From: Cognaticolwellia sediminilitoris
Lineage (GTDB): Bacteria > Pseudomonadota > Gammaproteobacteria > Enterobacterales > Alteromonadaceae
DNA: 64,000 bases
Assembly (NCBI GenBank): GCA_002104535.1
Contig: NBOG01000006.1
Location: 299,817-363,816 of the forward strand
Direction of reading: 5' to 3'
Position 1 is the stretch's first letter, and each line of letters opens with the position of its first letter. Shown here piece after piece: positions 35,013 through 44,515 of this stretch. Made by a program: the position numbers and the translations under genes. Under the pieces are notes generated by a model, which ran no database searches, had not been told where the DNA came from, and was given only the letters and a program-made list of their open reading frames with translations.

Positions 35013-35717
35013 CTACTCCTCAGTAGTCCAATTAACAGGTGTACTGCTAACTTCATCTTGTTGTAAACCAAAGCCCTTAACATTGCCTTGTTGATAAGTT
35101 TTTCTGTATTTAATGGCTTCTTCAAGCGCTTGATATTTAATTTTTTGTTCGAGTAATTCGTCTTTTCGTTGGGCATTAATATATTGAATAAAATCGCTGA
35201 TATCTTCTTTACGCTCTTGCCGTGAAGCCCCCATAATATAACTGGCGAGTTGCAAATTATTGTCTTGCTGTTTCACTTTAATATCAGCTGCATAATTTGC
35301 TAAAACCACTTGCTGCTCTTGAGCGAAGCTATGCAGCTTAGCATCAACTAATTTAGCGAACTTTTCGTCTTGTAATTGAGCATTGCCACCTGAAAAACTT
35401 AATAGTAAGCCATTGTCCTGAATAACCAGTTCGACCTTAAACAATACTAATGCGATAGCAAAAACTGAACATGCCATCGACAGTATTGGTAAACCTTGCC
35501 ATTGCCAAAAAGGCGTTTTATCGCTGGTAAAACTGCCGGCTCGATCCCATGCTGGCACAGGAACTTCTTCTGACATTGCGACATGATGTTCAATGGCTTG
35601 GGCAGCACTTTTACGTGTTTGCCACTGCGTATTATCATCCGCTTGATAATCATCTGATTTGCCATCAAGCCAGTCAGCAAATGCTTGTTCTTGCTGTAAC
35701 TTTTCTTTATCTGACAT
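35013..35717 (-). CDS. Membrane anti-sigma factor (234 aa)
   Basis: The first ~75 residues are cytosolic and resemble anti-sigma N-termini (EQAFADWLDGKSDDYQADDN). One transmembrane helix follows (GLPILSMACSVFAIALVLFK, about residues 75-95). The periplasmic remainder is helical and Gln/Lys-rich. It overlaps the sigma gene by 11 bases, the usual sign of a sigma/anti-sigma pair. No zinc-binding HxxxCxxC motif is seen. The assignment rests on topology and position. Confidence 0.72.
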   Translation of the reverse strand: MSDKEKLQQEQAFADWLDGKSDDYQADDNTQWQTRKSAAQAIEHHVAMSEEVPVPAWDRAGSFTSDKTPFWQWQGLPILSMACSVFAIALVLFKVELVIQDNGLLLSFSGGNAQLQDEKFAKLVDAKLHSFAQEQQVVLANYAADIKVKQQDNNLQLASYIMGASRQERKEDISDFIQYINAQRKDELLEQKIKYQALEEAIKYRKTYQQGNVKGFGLQQDEVSSTPVNWTTEE

Positions 35718-36258
35718 CTTCTATCTCCAAATGACATTTCAATTTATCTAATGCACTATATAAACGTGACTTTACCGTATTAACTGACACACCTAATTGC
35801 TGTGCAATGTCATCAAAAGTGCAATGTTGAAAAAATTTCAATTCCACCACTAGCTTTTGATTAACCGGTAAAGTTTGCATCGCTATATTTAAAATATTGG
35901 CCTGCTGCCCAGAAAATAAATGCAACTCTGGACACGCATCACTCGCTTGCTCTTCTTGCTCTGGCACATCATCTAATGATTGGGTTGGCTTTTTCCGACG
36001 ATAAAACTCAATACAACGATAATGAGCAATTTTGAATAGCCAACCTTTAAACGGGCTATCACCGCGAAAAGAAGCTAAGTTTCGAAATACCGCCATAAAA
36101 ACATCTTGCATCAAATCTAGGGCATCTTCAGGATTACTCACCATACGCAGGGTGTAGTTGTATAAGTTTTTCTCATACCTTTTAACTAAGGTAATCCACG
36201 CTGACTTCTTTCCTTTCAGCGCTTGTTTTACTAGCGTTTCATCGCTTCGTTCAAACAC
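35707..36258 (-). CDS. ECF-type RNA polymerase sigma factor
   Basis: The 183-residue protein has region 2 (NLYNYTLRMVSNPEDALDLM, QDVFMAVFRNLASFRGDSPF, KGWLFKIAHYRCIEFYRRKK) and region 4 (ALQTLPVNQKL-like segment, then FDDIAQQLGVSVNTVKSRLY). A linker of about 30 acidic residues separates them. It starts with GTG behind AGGAC. It heads an operon with a membrane anti-sigma and an exported coiled-coil protein. The signal and target promoters are unknown. Confidence 0.93.
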   Translation of the reverse strand: MFERSDETLVKQALKGKKSAWITLVKRYEKNLYNYTLRMVSNPEDALDLMQDVFMAVFRNLASFRGDSPFKGWLFKIAHYRCIEFYRRKKPTQSLDDVPEQEEQASDACPELHLFSGQQANILNIAMQTLPVNQKLVVELKFFQHCTFDDIAQQLGVSVNTVKSRLYSALDKLKCHLEIEDVR

Positions 36259-36341
36259 GCAATGTCCTATTATTTAAGTTTTCTCACTTCCCATATATTA
36301 AAAGTAGGGTTAGGGGAGAAAATAGTTTGAAAGTTTTTAAA

Positions 36342-37235
36342 TTATTTTAATAAGTCGATCAAAATCGTTGATAACTTTTGATGAATTGATGTTTCAACAC
36401 TTGTCGAACGACGCATTAAGGCTATTTCTCGATATACATCACCAGAAAGTTTCTCTATTGCCAACCCTTCCGCCTTACCAAAGCCTTTATTTACCGCCAT
36501 TTCAGGTAAAAAGGTAAAACCTTTATGGTATGCCGTCATCTGTACAAGGGTCGCAAGGCTCGTTGCTGAAAATGCATTGATACGACTGGTGTCTGCTAAC
36601 TTGCACGCTGAAATAGCATGCTTAGTTAAACAGTGTTCATTGGAAAGTAGAAAAACACTCTGCTGTGGCAAACATTGATAATCTTGCTCTTCGCTAAATT
36701 TAGCCATTAAATGCGGTACGGCAGCAGCATAGAAGTGATCTTTACCGACGACTTGGCTTTCAAAGCCACTTTCAGCGATTGGTAGCGCTAGGATCACAAC
36801 ATCTAAATCACCATTTTTGAGCAAATTTAATAGATTGTCAGTCGTATCTTCACGAAAATATATCAGCAGATCTTTCAACTCTTGCTGGCAGGCCGTGACT
36901 AAATCGGTCAATAAATACGGTGCTATGGTTGGAATACAGCCAATATTAAAGACACCACCTTCTACCTGCCCTTGCTGTTTGGCAAAGTTAACCAGGTCTT
37001 TAGCATCAACTAGCAGCTTCGAAGCTTTTTCAACAAACTCATTACCTTGGTTGGTAAATAGAAAAGACTTATTGTCACGCTCAATTAATTGACAGCCTAA
37101 CTGTTGCTCAAGTTTTAAAATTGCACTACTCAGTGTTGATTGACTAACAAAGCAGGCTTGCGCTGCTTTATGGAAATGCTGGTACTGATGTAAGGCCACT
37201 AAATAGCGTAAATGTTTCAGGTTAGGTAAATACAT
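36342..37235 (-). CDS. oxyR: Hydrogen-peroxide regulator OxyR
   Basis: OxyR is a LysR-family sensor that turns on peroxide defence when two cysteines form a disulfide. The 297-residue protein has the OxyR-type start MYLPNLKHLRYLVALHQYQH FHKAAQACFVSQSTLS and the redox pair in LLSNEHCLTKHAISACKLAD, with eight residues between the Cys as in E. coli OxyR (C199/C208), followed by FSATSLATLVQM and GFTFLPEMAV. The pattern is strong enough to name the gene. Confidence 0.9.
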   Translation of the reverse strand: MYLPNLKHLRYLVALHQYQHFHKAAQACFVSQSTLSSAILKLEQQLGCQLIERDNKSFLFTNQGNEFVEKASKLLVDAKDLVNFAKQQGQVEGGVFNIGCIPTIAPYLLTDLVTACQQELKDLLIYFREDTTDNLLNLLKNGDLDVVILALPIAESGFESQVVGKDHFYAAAVPHLMAKFSEEQDYQCLPQQSVFLLSNEHCLTKHAISACKLADTSRINAFSATSLATLVQMTAYHKGFTFLPEMAVNKGFGKAEGLAIEKLSGDVYREIALMRRSTSVETSIHQKLSTILIDLLK

Positions 37236-37501
37236 GGAAAAGCCATTAAAGCAAAGATACTGTATAATTTAACCTATTAATTAACTACCTTTCAATTAAT
37301 TAAATCGATGAGATAAATAGCTATGAATACACGTAAATTCTAAATTTTTCTTGCTAATTCAATTTGTAAGCTTATAAACATAACTTGCGTGTCAAGATTT
37401 GTGTTCAGTTAGATTATTCATTTTTTTAGAATTTTTATACTATTAGCAAAAAAAATACGCTAGAGTCAGCTTTTAATTAAAAACTATAATAAAGGTGTAA
37501 T

Positions 37502-37783
37502 ATGTTAAGAGCGTCAGCACGTCACATATTGGTTGATACTGAAGAGCAATGTCTAACATTAAAGCAGCAAATAGAAGCCGGAGAAGAATTTGAAGCAATA
37601 GCGAAAGAGCATTCAAATTGTCCTTCTAAAGCTCAAGGTGGTGCCTTAGGGTCTTTTGGTCGAGGCCAAATGGTTCAAGAGTTTGATGAAGTAGTGTTCT
37701 CTGCCGAATTAAACCAAGTACAAGGCCCAGTAAAAACTCAGTTTGGCTATCACTTAGTGGAAGTAACCTCTAGAAGCGAATAA
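37502..37783 (+). CDS. ppiC: Parvulin-type peptidyl-prolyl isomerase
   Basis: The 93-residue protein is a stand-alone cytosolic parvulin, which speeds cis-trans isomerisation of prolyl bonds. Motifs: SARHILVDTEEQC, the active-site KEHSNCPSKAQGGALGSFGR, GQMVQEFDEVVFSAELNQ and VKTQFGYHLVEVTSR. The length equals E. coli PpiC. AAAGGTGTAAT precedes the ATG. It is divergent from oxyR across a 266-base AT-rich gap. Confidence 0.93.
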   Translation: MLRASARHILVDTEEQCLTLKQQIEAGEEFEAIAKEHSNCPSKAQGGALGSFGRGQMVQEFDEVVFSAELNQVQGPVKTQFGYHLVEVTSRSE

Positions 37784-37956
37784 AGCTTACTGACACAAGG
37801 TGTAATATTTTAGCGAATGTACTTAGTTTTTTAATAATATTCATCGCTTTTAATATTCCCAATAAGATTTAAAACATCCAGAACAAAAAAGCGAAGGTAG
37901 CTAAGTGCCTTCGCTTTTTTGTTTGTAGCTGTTGTCAGTAACGTTTGCTAGTGGCA

Positions 37957-38583
37957 TTATTTTTTAAACCAGCGCTTAAATTTTTCTCTGCGTAAACTTA
38001 GTAAAAAAACAGTTATGACGGCATACATCCCTGGATCAAAAAGCCCCGATTTAACCGACCAAAAATAATGCAGTGCAATCAACAATACCGCTAAATAAAC
38101 CCAGTTATGTAGTTTTTGCCAACTTTTTCCCATGCTACGTTTCAAGCTATTTAATGAGGTAAATGCTAAAGATAGCAATATGATGAACGCCCCCACACCT
38201 ACTGTTATGTAGGGTCTATCAATAATTTCATTAAAAAATAATGTTAGATCAAATTGCACTTCAAACGCTAAAAAACTCAGTAAATGACAAACTGCGTAAG
38301 TAAAACTGTATAAACCAAGTAAACGCCTGACTTGTAGTAAGTAAGCTTGACGATATTTTTTTGCCAACGGCATGATCAATAATGAAAGCAGTAATAAATT
38401 AAAGCCTCCCATGCCAGTAAAGTGAATGACTTCCTTTACTGGATCTGCGCCCAATTGATCATCAAAGGCCAATAAATACAGCGCCACTAAAGGCAACAAC
38501 GACATTAAATGAATAGTTATTTTAAGTAGCAGAACTCGATTTTCTAAAAATACCGATTTAAGTGTCGTTTTATTCGCTACCAT
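37957..38583 (-). CDS. msrQ: Heme-binding membrane subunit MsrQ of the periplasmic methionine sulfoxide reductase
   Basis: MsrQ passes electrons from the inner membrane to MsrP, which repairs oxidised methionine in periplasmic proteins. The protein has about six helices and the YedZ-family motifs VIHFTGMGGFNLLLLSLLIM, RRLLGLYSFTYAVCHLLSF (with a heme-ligand His) and WQKLHNWVYLAVLLIALHYF. I choose the ATG at 38583 behind GGACG; a GTG at 38598 overlapping the msrP stop is possible. It follows msrP directly. Confidence 0.93.
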   Translation of the reverse strand: MVANKTTLKSVFLENRVLLLKITIHLMSLLPLVALYLLAFDDQLGADPVKEVIHFTGMGGFNLLLLSLLIMPLAKKYRQAYLLQVRRLLGLYSFTYAVCHLLSFLAFEVQFDLTLFFNEIIDRPYITVGVGAFIILLSLAFTSLNSLKRSMGKSWQKLHNWVYLAVLLIALHYFWSVKSGLFDPGMYAVITVFLLSLRREKFKRWFKK

Positions 38584-38597
38584 GGTTCGTCCAAGCA

Positions 38598-39602
38598 CTA
38601 ATAGTTAACCTTTAAATCCATGTTTTTATACATATCAGCAACATCTTCGCCATAACCATTAAAAGGTAAGGTGGCAATGCGATTTCTAGCGAACAAACCT
38701 CCCGAGGTAATTCGCCTTTCACTTGCTTGACTCCAGCGTGGATGATCAACTTCAGGATTAACATTGGCGTAAAAACCATACTCATTGGCGGCTAATATAT
38801 TCCAAGACGTTGGCGGTTTTTTCTCAACTAATTTGATACTGACAATTGATTTAATACTTTTGAAACCATATTTCCACGGCACCACTAATCGTATCGGGGC
38901 ACCATTTTGCGCCGGCAGGGTTTTACCGTATAAACCGACACTCAATAAAGTTAGCGGATTCATCGCTTCGTCAATACGCAAACCTTCAACATAGGGATAT
39001 TGCACTCCACCACCAAGTCGTCGGCTAGCTTGCCCAGGCATTTGTTTTGGATCATATAAGGTTTCAAAGGCAACGTATTTTGCCCGTGAATTAGGCGCAG
39101 CTTTTTTGATCACTTCAGCTAAGGAAAAGCCAATCCAAGGGATAACCATTGACCACGCTTCTACGCAGCGTAATCGATAAATGCGCTCTTCTAAGTCAAA
39201 GCGGGTAAATAAGTCGTCGTAGCCTAGCGTGTAGGGTTTATCTACTTCACCAGAAATACTTAACTGCCAAGGATTAACGTTAAACCCTTGGGCATTTTCT
39301 ACTGGGTCGCTTTTATTGGTACCAAATTCATAAAAATTGTTATGCGTGGTTACCTTCGCTTCTGGTGTCCATATTTGTGATGATTCGCCAGCAGGTTGAA
39401 ATGATAATGCTCGTTGCGCAAAGACTTTATCAGGCTTGTTGCTAAAAAAGTCGAGTGGATTAGCGCTAGCGGATTGCGCTAATAAGGTGCCTGCACCTAA
39501 ATAGCCCATTTTTTTTAACACTTGGCGTCTATCGTGGTAAACAGGCTCAGCTGTTACCTCGTTTTCAGACAGTTGATAGTTTTTTTTTGTCTTAATTAAC
39601 AT
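38598..39602 (-). CDS. msrP: Periplasmic methionine sulfoxide reductase catalytic subunit MsrP
   Basis: MsrP is a molybdopterin enzyme that reduces methionine sulfoxide in periplasmic proteins. The 334-residue protein has a Tat signal ([20 protein letters not shown]), the SUOX-type Mo-Cys in [20 protein letters not shown] and conserved [10 protein letters not shown] and [28 protein letters not shown] precedes the ATG. It is operonic with msrQ and lies not far from oxyR, fitting an oxidative-damage theme. Confidence 0.95.
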   Translation of the reverse strand: MLIKTKKNYQLSENEVTAEPVYHDRRQVLKKMGYLGAGTLLAQSASANPLDFFSNKPDKVFAQRALSFQPAGESSQIWTPEAKVTTHNNFYEFGTNKSDPVENAQGFNVNPWQLSISGEVDKPYTLGYDDLFTRFDLEERIYRLRCVEAWSMVIPWIGFSLAEVIKKAAPNSRAKYVAFETLYDPKQMPGQASRRLGGGVQYPYVEGLRIDEAMNPLTLLSVGLYGKTLPAQNGAPIRLVVPWKYGFKSIKSIVSIKLVEKKPPTSWNILAANEYGFYANVNPEVDHPRWSQASERRITSGGLFARNRIATLPFNGYGEDVADMYKNMDLKVNY

Positions 39603-39766
39603 GTTTACCCCTTAAAGCGCTAACGACCTATAACACCAATCTCACGATTATGTGATCATTTCTACTGGCTGAAGTTGATCACTTATTTAATGAAACTGGT
39701 ATAAATAATTAGACCCGATAAGAGGCAATAAAATTCTTCATTAGGCTAATTTACTTAGCCTTAAAC

Positions 39767-40129
39767 TTAACGGGCAAACTTTTCTAGATAATTAATAATA
39801 TCACTAGACTCGTACATCCATGTGATTGATTGATCTTCATTGGTGATCTTCAAACAAGGAACAGTTTTCTTGCCACCTTCACGGATCAACTCTTCACGAT
39901 ATTGTTCATTTTGGTTGATATTACGTAATTCAATATTCAAACCGAGGCGCTTCATCGCTCGACGAGCTTTAACACAAAATGGACAAGCGGGAAGTTGATA
40001 TAAAGTTAAATGCGCAGTACTTGCATCAACTTCTTTTTGTAGTTCCGGTGAACGCTTTGGCGAACTTGGAGAAAAGATAAAATTTAGTAATAAAATTAAA
40101 CGGCCAATCGGCCAACGGATTAAAAACAT
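39767..40129 (-). CDS. Glutaredoxin-like protein with N-terminal hydrophobic segment
   Basis: The 120-residue protein has an N-terminal hydrophobic stretch (WPIGRLILLLNFIF) and a glutaredoxin/GST-N fold with the redox motif CPFC in YQLPACPFCVKARRAMKRLG, the cis-Pro in KKTVPCLKI and YESSDIINYLEKF at the end. It is probably membrane-tethered and may act as a thiol reductase. Such proteins are common in marine Alteromonadales; the substrate is unknown. Confidence 0.85.
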   Translation of the reverse strand: MFLIRWPIGRLILLLNFIFSPSSPKRSPELQKEVDASTAHLTLYQLPACPFCVKARRAMKRLGLNIELRNINQNEQYREELIREGGKKTVPCLKITNEDQSITWMYESSDIINYLEKFAR

Positions 40130-40183
40130 AGTAGATTATTGCTCACAGTTAGATGTAAAAATTGATTAAATAAAATGGTTTGA

Positions 40184-40735
40184 TTACCACATCATATCAT
40201 CAGGAATTTGGAATTCGGCATAAGGGTCATCTTCCGCGACAACGTCTTCTGTCACTTTAGTGTTTTGAACTAAGACTACACTCTCATCTAAACTTGCTAC
40301 TTTTTCAGCGGTTTCTGAGGTAACAATATAAGTAGTATCGCTAATGCCGCACAAGGCTAAACGGCCATTCACCAAGGCCTTATGCGTAATACCATCAACA
40401 AATAATTTTTTAATTTTACTGCCAAAAGTATAATTGTACTCAGCTTCACCATTAACGTTCGTCACTTGATGATGTTGCAAAATTTGTAAAATTCTTAGCT
40501 GTTGCTCTTTAGCCAATAATGCTTGTTTTTTCTCATTATTTAGCGCTATATCACGGGCAAGCTTTTCTTTTTTGGCCAGTTCAAGTTCTTGCTTTACTTG
40601 CTCTTGTAAACTGGTTTCGACCTTAACGCCGCTGCGTTTTTGCTTGCCTTTTTTGCGTTTATCGCTGTTTGCTTGTCGTGCTTTTTGCTTGGTGGTTAAC
40701 CCTGCTTTAAGCAACTGCTCTTGTAAAGAAGCCAT
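40184..40735 (-). CDS. DUF2058 protein (YaiL-like)
   Basis: The 183-residue protein starts MASLQEQLLKAGLTTKQKAR and then a highly basic stretch (QANSDKRKKGKQKRSGVKVE), followed by a Lys/Glu-rich coiled coil and the conserved YNYTFGSKIKKLFVDGITHK domain. It ends in an acidic tail. This is the DUF2058/YaiL layout. The function is not established; the basic N-terminus suggests nucleic-acid or ribosome contact. Confidence 0.88.
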   Translation of the reverse strand: MASLQEQLLKAGLTTKQKARQANSDKRKKGKQKRSGVKVETSLQEQVKQELELAKKEKLARDIALNNEKKQALLAKEQQLRILQILQHHQVTNVNGEAEYNYTFGSKIKKLFVDGITHKALVNGRLALCGISDTTYIVTSETAEKVASLDESVVLVQNTKVTEDVVAEDDPYAEFQIPDDMMW

Positions 40736-40816
40736 CTATTTTCCTGCCGTAGAATGCTAATTGATTATCATATAATGGCGCTATTTTATCAGGTCATTGA
40801 CTATTTGACAGCACTC

Positions 40817-40845
40817 AATAAAAAAGCAGCAAATTATGCTGCTTT
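40817..40845 (-). terminator. Terminator after the molybdenum hydroxylase genes
   Basis: AAAGCAGCA/TGCTGCTTT stem (40823-40831 and 40837-40845) with a 5-base loop, followed on the minus strand by TTATTG; the A run on the plus side gives the T tract. Confidence 0.75.
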
Positions 40846-40903
40846 CTTGCTCTTATGTTCTAAAAGCCATTAAGTTAACTCATTGAATTAATATGATATA
40901 TAG

Positions 40904-43159
40904 TTAGACAATTCCATACTGTTTTAATGGCAGTTCTCTATATCTTTTACCTGTTGCATTAAAAATAGCATTGCAAATTGCCGGTGCAATCGGTGGAACA
41001 CCAGGTTCACCAATACCACCTGGAGGTGCATCACTATCGATAATTTCAACATGGGTAGTCGGTGCGTCTGCAATGCGAGCGACTTGATATCCGTCGAAGT
41101 TGCTTTGCTCTATCACACCATTTTTTGCGGTTAGCTCACTAAAAAAGGTTAATGATAATCCAAAAATAGCCGCACCTTCCATTTGGGAGCGAATACGTTC
41201 TGGGTTCACCGCTAGACCACAATCGACCGCCAGCCAAACATCTTCAACTTTTATTTTCCCATCACTGTTTGTCGACACTTCAACAATACAAGCAACGTAA
41301 CTGACGAAACTTCGATGCATTGCAATGCCAAGGCCACGACCTTTGGGTAACGTTCTGCCCCACTTGGCCATGGCACTCACTTTTTCAATCACAGCTTTCA
41401 TACGAGCGGTATCAACCGGAAATTTACTTAAGGTTTCGCCGTAGTTACCGTAATTTGCATTTTCATTTGAGAAATCAATTTTTCGGTCAGTGCCCAACAT
41501 GGCAATCAGGTTATCTTTACTGTCTAGCCCTTTTGCCTGCGCTAATTCATCAACAAAAGAGCTAACTGCGAAGACATGGTTGATATTAGTAACCGAGCGC
41601 ATCCAACCGATACGGGTATGTGCCGGCGCTTTACCAACAGCACAGCTAACATTGGCAATATCATACGGCATGTCAATCAGGCCTAAATCAGCTTCTGAGC
41701 CAATTAAGTCTGCGCCTTTACTAAAAGTTGAACCAATTGGCGGCTCAGCCACATGATGCTGCCATGCAGTAACTTGGTTGTTGTCGTCAATGCCAGCGAC
41801 AAGTTTTTGATAACTAACGGCATGATAATAGCCATTTTGAATTTCATCTTCGCGTGACCACATTACTTTAATCGGCACATTTAACTGCTTAGATAAAATA
41901 GCCGCTTCGACGATAAAGTCAGGTTTTGATTTACGGCCGAAACCTCCGCCCAGTAAGGTGACATTAATATTGACATTTTCGGCTGCTACGCCGGTTATTT
42001 GTGCAACAGTACCTTGCGCTGATTGTGGCGTTTGCGTACAAGCCCAAATATCAAATATACCATCATGATAATGAGCAGCTGCCGCTGGCGGTTCCATCGG
42101 TACATGTATTAATTCAGGGACATAATAAGATGCGGTAATCACTTGCTTAGCTTCAGCTAGCGCTTTAGTAACACTACCTTTGCTACGTAATACTTTTTCA
42201 GGATTGTCACAGCTTGCGGCTAAAGCTTTTTTATAACTATCGCTGTTATAACTTTGATGTTCACTTTCATGCCATTGAATGGCTAATGCTTCACGGCCTT
42301 TCATTGCTGCCCAAGTGTTTTTCGCGATAACAGCAACACCTCCTAACGGTTTAAATACCGCGGGTTCTTCTAAATCAGGTAATTGAACAACAGCAATTAC
42401 ACCTGCAATAGCTTTTGCAGCCTCACTATTAAAAGACTTAACTTTTGCACCTAATACTGGCGGCCGAGCAATAACGGCATATTGCATTCCAGGGAGTTCA
42501 ACATCAAAACCATAAGTGGTGGCGCCTGTGACGAACTTTTCACCATCAACCAATGCCACGTCTGATTTACCAATAAAGTTGAAATCTTTTTTAGCTTTTA
42601 GAATCAAACTTGATCGCTCTGGTACCTTCAGTTTGCTGGCTGCATTAACTAAACTGCCAAATGATAATGATCGTCCTGATTTTTCATGAACGATATTATT
42701 GTTTAAGGCCGTAGTTTCACTGACATCGACTTGCCATTGATCCGCTGCAGCTTGTTGCAACATCATTCTAGCCGACGCTCCGGCTTCTCTTAGTGGTTGA
42801 TAGAAACGTCTTACAGAGCGCGAACCATCGGTATTTTGACTGCCATATTTTTTATCACCTAAGCCTTGTACTACCGCTATTTGTTGCCAATCAGCACCAA
42901 GTTCATCGGCAACAATCATTGGGATACTGGTTCTGATCCCTTGTCCCATTTCAGAGCGGTGTACAACAATGCTAACAATATTATCTATACCTATTTGCAC
43001 ATAAACATTGGGCGCAAACTTATCGCTACCAACTACACCCGCTAAAGCTTTAGGAATAGTAAGCATTGAAGGCAATTGTACCCCGATGACTAATGCTGTA
43101 GAGCTAATGCCGAGTTTTTTTAAGAAGCCGCGGCGGCTAACATTTTCAATTTGTTTCAT
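40904..43159 (-). CDS. Molybdopterin-binding subunit of an aldehyde dehydrogenase/isoquinoline oxidoreductase-type hydroxylase
   Basis: The 751-residue protein belongs to the xanthine dehydrogenase family, IorB-like branch. A Tat signal (NVSRRGFLKKLGISSTALVI) sends it to the periplasm. Mo-pterin contacts are seen in NVTLLGGGFGRKSKPDFIVE, HVPMEPPAAAAHYHDGIFDI and the C-terminal catalytic Glu region PPGGIGEPGVPPIAPAICNA. It is paired with a 2Fe-2S subunit 2 bases away and a MobA-like gene. The natural substrate (an aldehyde or N-heterocycle) cannot be told from sequence. Confidence 0.9.
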   Translation of the reverse strand: MKQIENVSRRGFLKKLGISSTALVIGVQLPSMLTIPKALAGVVGSDKFAPNVYVQIGIDNIVSIVVHRSEMGQGIRTSIPMIVADELGADWQQIAVVQGLGDKKYGSQNTDGSRSVRRFYQPLREAGASARMMLQQAAADQWQVDVSETTALNNNIVHEKSGRSLSFGSLVNAASKLKVPERSSLILKAKKDFNFIGKSDVALVDGEKFVTGATTYGFDVELPGMQYAVIARPPVLGAKVKSFNSEAAKAIAGVIAVVQLPDLEEPAVFKPLGGVAVIAKNTWAAMKGREALAIQWHESEHQSYNSDSYKKALAASCDNPEKVLRSKGSVTKALAEAKQVITASYYVPELIHVPMEPPAAAAHYHDGIFDIWACTQTPQSAQGTVAQITGVAAENVNINVTLLGGGFGRKSKPDFIVEAAILSKQLNVPIKVMWSREDEIQNGYYHAVSYQKLVAGIDDNNQVTAWQHHVAEPPIGSTFSKGADLIGSEADLGLIDMPYDIANVSCAVGKAPAHTRIGWMRSVTNINHVFAVSSFVDELAQAKGLDSKDNLIAMLGTDRKIDFSNENANYGNYGETLSKFPVDTARMKAVIEKVSAMAKWGRTLPKGRGLGIAMHRSFVSYVACIVEVSTNSDGKIKVEDVWLAVDCGLAVNPERIRSQMEGAAIFGLSLTFFSELTAKNGVIEQSNFDGYQVARIADAPTTHVEIIDSDAPPGGIGEPGVPPIAPAICNAIFNATGKRYRELPLKQYGIV

Positions 43160-43161
43160 GG

Positions 43162-43632
43162 TTAGCTTCCCTTCACTTCGGTGGCTAAATCTGCGGCATG
43201 GTGAATGGCTTCTTTAATTCGTTGATAGGTACCACAACGACAGATATTGCCACTCATCGCTTGTTCAATTTCTTGGTCGTTTGGCTTGGCATTACGCTCA
43301 AGCAGTGCCACGGCCGACATAATTTGCCCTGACTGACAATAACCACATTGCGGCACATTTAAGGTTTGCCATGCCTGTTGAACCACATGGTCGCCGTTTT
43401 CAGAAAGCCCTTCAATGGTAGTGATTTTTTGCTTGGCTATGGCTGAAACAGGCATAACACATGAACGAATAGGTTGACCGTCAACATGCACAGTACACGC
43501 ACCACATAAGCCTTTACCGCAACCATATTTAGTGCCGGTATATTTTAAAATATCTCTCAATGCCCACAACAATGGCATGTCGCCATCATCATTAAATTCA
43601 TGGTCTTTACCGTTGATGGATAAGGTGATCAT
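43162..43632 (-). CDS. 2Fe-2S subunit of the molybdenum hydroxylase
   Basis: The 156-residue protein carries two [2Fe-2S] sites: the plant-ferredoxin type in [20 protein letters not shown] with a fourth Cys in RSCVMP, and the helical site in [13 protein letters not shown] with [11 protein letters not shown]. It relays electrons from the Mo subunit. It starts behind AAGGAAG and ends 2 bases before the large subunit. It has no signal peptide, so it is presumably carried through Tat with its partner. Confidence 0.94.
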   Translation of the reverse strand: MITLSINGKDHEFNDDGDMPLLWALRDILKYTGTKYGCGKGLCGACTVHVDGQPIRSCVMPVSAIAKQKITTIEGLSENGDHVVQQAWQTLNVPQCGYCQSGQIMSAVALLERNAKPNDQEIEQAMSGNICRCGTYQRIKEAIHHAADLATEVKGS

Positions 43633-43695
43633 GGAGGTGCTTCCTTTTCAGTGTATTTAACTTAACTATTTCAATTAAGCTATCGTTGCATAACA

Positions 43696-44322
43696 TTAGG
43701 CATTAACGCCAAATTTTTTCATCATTTCATTTAGTTGTGTTGGTGTATCTAGGTCGTTAAAAGCATGTGCCAGTGGTATTTTTAACAACTGTTTTTCGTA
43801 TTTTTTCAATAAAGGCTTAGCGCCATGCTTTCCCTTCAGCTCATTTAATTGGCTAAAGTACTCACGTGGAAATATCACTGGCGGCCCGATATCAGTGTTA
43901 TGGTTTGAGTCGCTGATATTTTCTGCAACAATAATAGCTGAAGGATTGGCTTGCCAACATCGAAAGTGCGCAATGCAATCTTCAGCCGTTACTTGCCATT
44001 GATCAACTAATAAGATCATAACCGCTTTAATTTCAGGTGTTAATGCCTTTACACCTGCCGCAATAGATGACGCCATACCTGCTGACCATTCGCTATTAAT
44101 AATAGTAGTGATTGGCAAATGATCAATCCTCTCGCTCACTTGCTCAGCATTAAAGCCTAAAACACAGTAAACCGCACTGGTGACTTCTAGCGCTTGTTCT
44201 AATTGTCTTTCAACTAAACTTTTACTATTGATAGATATTAATTGCTTCATCTGACCTAAACGAGAAGACTGACCAGCCGCTAAGACAACAATAGCTATAT
44301 TATCGTAGGCATACTTGCTCAT
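43696..44322 (-). CDS. MobA-like nucleotidyltransferase (molybdenum cofactor cytidylyltransferase type)
   Basis: The 208-residue protein has the NTP-transferase signature VVLAAGQSSRLGQMKQLISI, AVMILLVDQWQVT and the conserved GPPVIFPREYFSQLNELKGK HGAKPLL. MocA/MobA-like enzymes attach CMP or GMP to Mo-molybdopterin; members next to xanthine-dehydrogenase-family genes usually make the cytidine form. No XdhC-like maturation gene is adjacent. It reads in the same direction as the hydroxylase genes. Confidence 0.87.
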   Translation of the reverse strand: MSKYAYDNIAIVVLAAGQSSRLGQMKQLISINSKSLVERQLEQALEVTSAVYCVLGFNAEQVSERIDHLPITTIINSEWSAGMASSIAAGVKALTPEIKAVMILLVDQWQVTAEDCIAHFRCWQANPSAIIVAENISDSNHNTDIGPPVIFPREYFSQLNELKGKHGAKPLLKKYEKQLLKIPLAHAFNDLDTPTQLNEMMKKFGVNA

Positions 44323-44515
44323 GTAAAACAGCCTTTAAACATAAGTTTACTCATTTCGTTATAAAGCATTGGTTTGCAATTTTAATATTGTTCTCAATAC
44401 GTAACCATACTACGGTCAGTATCAATGTAAAAGACTATTAGCTTTACTTGGCGATTCAATGTTCATTTGTTTTAAGGTACTCTAATACATCGATTTTACT
44501 TTGCTATAACTTCAT

